In this document: positions 6,366 to 7,706 of the stretch, one piece after another | Layout: every line of letters starts with the position of its first letter | How positions within the stretch are numbered: position 1 is the first letter of the stretch | Source of the DNA: Wolbachia endosymbiont of Cylisticus convexus | Lineage (GTDB): Bacteria > Pseudomonadota > Alphaproteobacteria > Rickettsiales > Anaplasmataceae | Direction of reading: 5' to 3' | Length of the DNA stretch: 7,706 nucleotides | Assembly (NCBI RefSeq): GCF_003344345.1 | Contig: NZ_QPIP01000077.1 | Span: 1 to 7,706, forward strand | Program-made: the position numbers and the translations under genes | The notes under the pieces: model-generated | The model's database searches: none | What the model saw: the letters and a program-made list of their open reading frames with translations, nothing else | What the model was told of the DNA's origin: nothing

Positions 6366-7658
6366 ATGGATTTTAGTTTTTTACGCAATTGGTTTAGCGC
6401 TACAGGTAGTGGCATAGATTTACAATTAGATAAACCTGAACAGTCAAGCTCCATTTCATTAAATGACAGCAAATGTGAGATGAAAGGATATGATGATGAG
6501 TTTGAGATCATTGAAGATTATGAATTTATAAATCGTGCTGACCCAAATGAACCATGTTCTTTACCTTTTGATTATCAAATAGATGAAAGTATTGTAAAAA
6601 TTGCAGGATTTGATAGAGAGAAATTATTGGAAATGAGTAATTTCTGCAAGATAAGCTATGGCGATGATGATGAAAAATTAGGTGAAAAAAAATGTAACAA
6701 TCTAGCTCAAAGAGTATACAAAACTAAATTTGAAACTACAGAAGATTTTGAGATTATTCCATCTACTGAAAAAATGTATAAAACTAGAGCTGAACTTATT
6801 AGCGAAGGTTATGAAATTATTCCATTTGGTAATAGCTTTGAAAAAGATGCTGGTCATGTTTTCATAAAAGGTAAAGAAATTACAATAGCTTACCACGGTA
6901 CTCGTCTGAGCCATGGTGTAAACGATGGAATCACTGATGTAAATGTACTTTTTACTACTTCGGAATTTTTACCTGAAGGTGGAAGAATGCATAGAGGATT
7001 TTATAATTCATTTACGGATTCATGGCCTAATCTTTATGGCATTTTGAAATCTCGTGCTGAAAAACAAGGATCAAAAATCAAAGATTTTAAATTTAATCTC
7101 ACAGGTCACAGTATGGGAGGAGCTATTGCCAAGATAGCTGCTTTATGCCTCAACAAAACAGAAGGAGCTGAAGATATCCATGTTGCAACTTTTGGTGATC
7201 CACGAGTTTTTGACCTTACTGCTAGTGAATTTTATAATGATGTTCTGCAAGAAAAAACCATTAGAGTAACTCAACATAGACAAGATCCAGTGCCGGCGGT
7301 ATCACCTGGTGTCTTTGGTTATGCTCATGTAGGTGCACAATTAAGAATATCAGTACCTGAAGGATATTCTGTTCATAAAATGGATGGTTATCATGAAGCC
7401 ATTAAAATAATGGATGAAAATGACTTCCAATCAAACAATAACGTTTCTCTCTTTTACTACCCTTCGAGAATATTAAGCCGAATTAACTGTGCAGTTCTAG
7501 GTAATGCTCAATATTATGCTGCTAATTTAGGGAATTATATTTTTAGTGGGTCAAATTTTTTCGAAGAAGTAAAAAATAAAAATTCTTCTCAGCTTGAACA
7601 AGCAGAAGTTAAGCAGATGGCATATGAGAATGCCTTGTCTACTGCAAGGAGTTTATAA
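6366..7658 (+). CDS. Class 3 lipase family protein
   Basis: This is an intact 430-aa alpha/beta hydrolase predicted to cleave ester bonds of lipids. The catalytic core spans about residues 165-345. It has AYHGTR (175-180, oxyanion region), the nucleophile elbow GHSMG with Ser249, FGDPRV (276-281), and RQDPVPAV with the probable catalytic Asp307. FGYAHVG follows, and GYHEAI has the probable catalytic His343. This order matches the Rhizomucor-type class 3 lipases. There is no signal peptide or membrane segment. The first 160 residues are acidic and not recognised. They hold three short look-alike motifs: EFEIIEDYEF, EDFEIIPS and GYEIIPFG. The C-terminal 80 residues are of unknown role. The gene is divergent from the porin gene with its own promoter. 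Lacking an export signal, the protein is either cytoplasmic or secreted by a type IV system, which is speculation. Lipid substrate is unknown. Confidence 0.9.
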   Translation: MDFSFLRNWFSATGSGIDLQLDKPEQSSSISLNDSKCEMKGYDDEFEIIEDYEFINRADPNEPCSLPFDYQIDESIVKIAGFDREKLLEMSNFCKISYGDDDEKLGEKKCNNLAQRVYKTKFETTEDFEIIPSTEKMYKTRAELISEGYEIIPFGNSFEKDAGHVFIKGKEITIAYHGTRLSHGVNDGITDVNVLFTTSEFLPEGGRMHRGFYNSFTDSWPNLYGILKSRAEKQGSKIKDFKFNLTGHSMGGAIAKIAALCLNKTEGAEDIHVATFGDPRVFDLTASEFYNDVLQEKTIRVTQHRQDPVPAVSPGVFGYAHVGAQLRISVPEGYSVHKMDGYHEAIKIMDENDFQSNNNVSLFYYPSRILSRINCAVLGNAQYYAANLGNYIFSGSNFFEEVKNKNSSQLEQAEVKQMAYENALSTARSL

Positions 7659-7683
7659 CTATTATTATGGTAGCAATTATTAG

Positions 7684-7704
7684 ATGTATCTGTTCTAGAT
7701 GCAT
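7684..7704 (+). terminator. Weak hairpin after the lipase gene
   Basis: ATGTATCT (7684-7691) pairs with AGATGCAT (7697-7704) with one G-U and a 5-nt loop, 26 nt past the lipase stop. The window ends before any T tract could be seen, so this is only a possible terminator. Confidence 0.2.
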
Positions 7705-7706
7705 GG

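Overview
The window is AT-rich and looks like a Wolbachia-type chromosome (alphaproteobacterial endosymbiont, Rickettsiales). This is inferred from gene content and style rather than from a database search. The signs are a group II intron, decayed phage or replication gene remnants, short dispersed palindromic repeats built on a CCAGTG..CACTGG core, a Rickettsiales-style porin, and the start of an Rpn/PD-(D/E)XK 'transposase' gene.

Layout, left to right. (1) Positions 1 to about 2265 are a nearly complete group II intron on the minus strand. It has a GTGTG 5' end at 2265, a 34-nt domain V at 54-87 and a domain VI hairpin at 5-50. Its reverse transcriptase/maturase (177-1660) is split by one frameshift just after the YADD motif and has no HNH endonuclease domain. 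The intron lies in frame after codon 15 of a minus-strand gene whose first exon (2266-2310) reads as an Rpn/PD-(D/E)XK transposase-like protein; the second exon is outside the window. (2) Positions 2385-2609 hold a decayed 3' end of a DnaB-type replicative helicase gene. (3) Positions 2736-2822 are tRNA-Ser(GGA). (4) Positions 2854-3651 encode an intact DUF2163/phage BR0599-type tail hub protein with a cysteine cluster, related to gp13 of the Rhodobacter gene transfer agent. (5) Positions 3652-4021 are non-coding, with three palindromic repeat copies and a hairpin downstream of the porin gene. (6) Positions 4022-6034 hold a porin-like outer membrane protein gene. It has a clean signal peptide and a C-terminal beta-barrel ending in Phe, but three consecutive one-base losses in a Lys/Glu-rich repeat create stops. 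(7) Positions 6035-6365 are a divergent promoter region. (8) Positions 6366-7658 encode an intact class 3 lipase on the plus strand, with a near-consensus sigma-70 promoter.

No single operon spans the window. The left half is a mobile-element and gene-remnant zone beside a tRNA. The right half is a divergent pair, porin and lipase, each with its own promoter candidate. The least expected features are the porin lesion pattern, in which three identical slips restore the barrel frame, and the phase-0 intron insertion with a matching EBS1/IBS1 pair.
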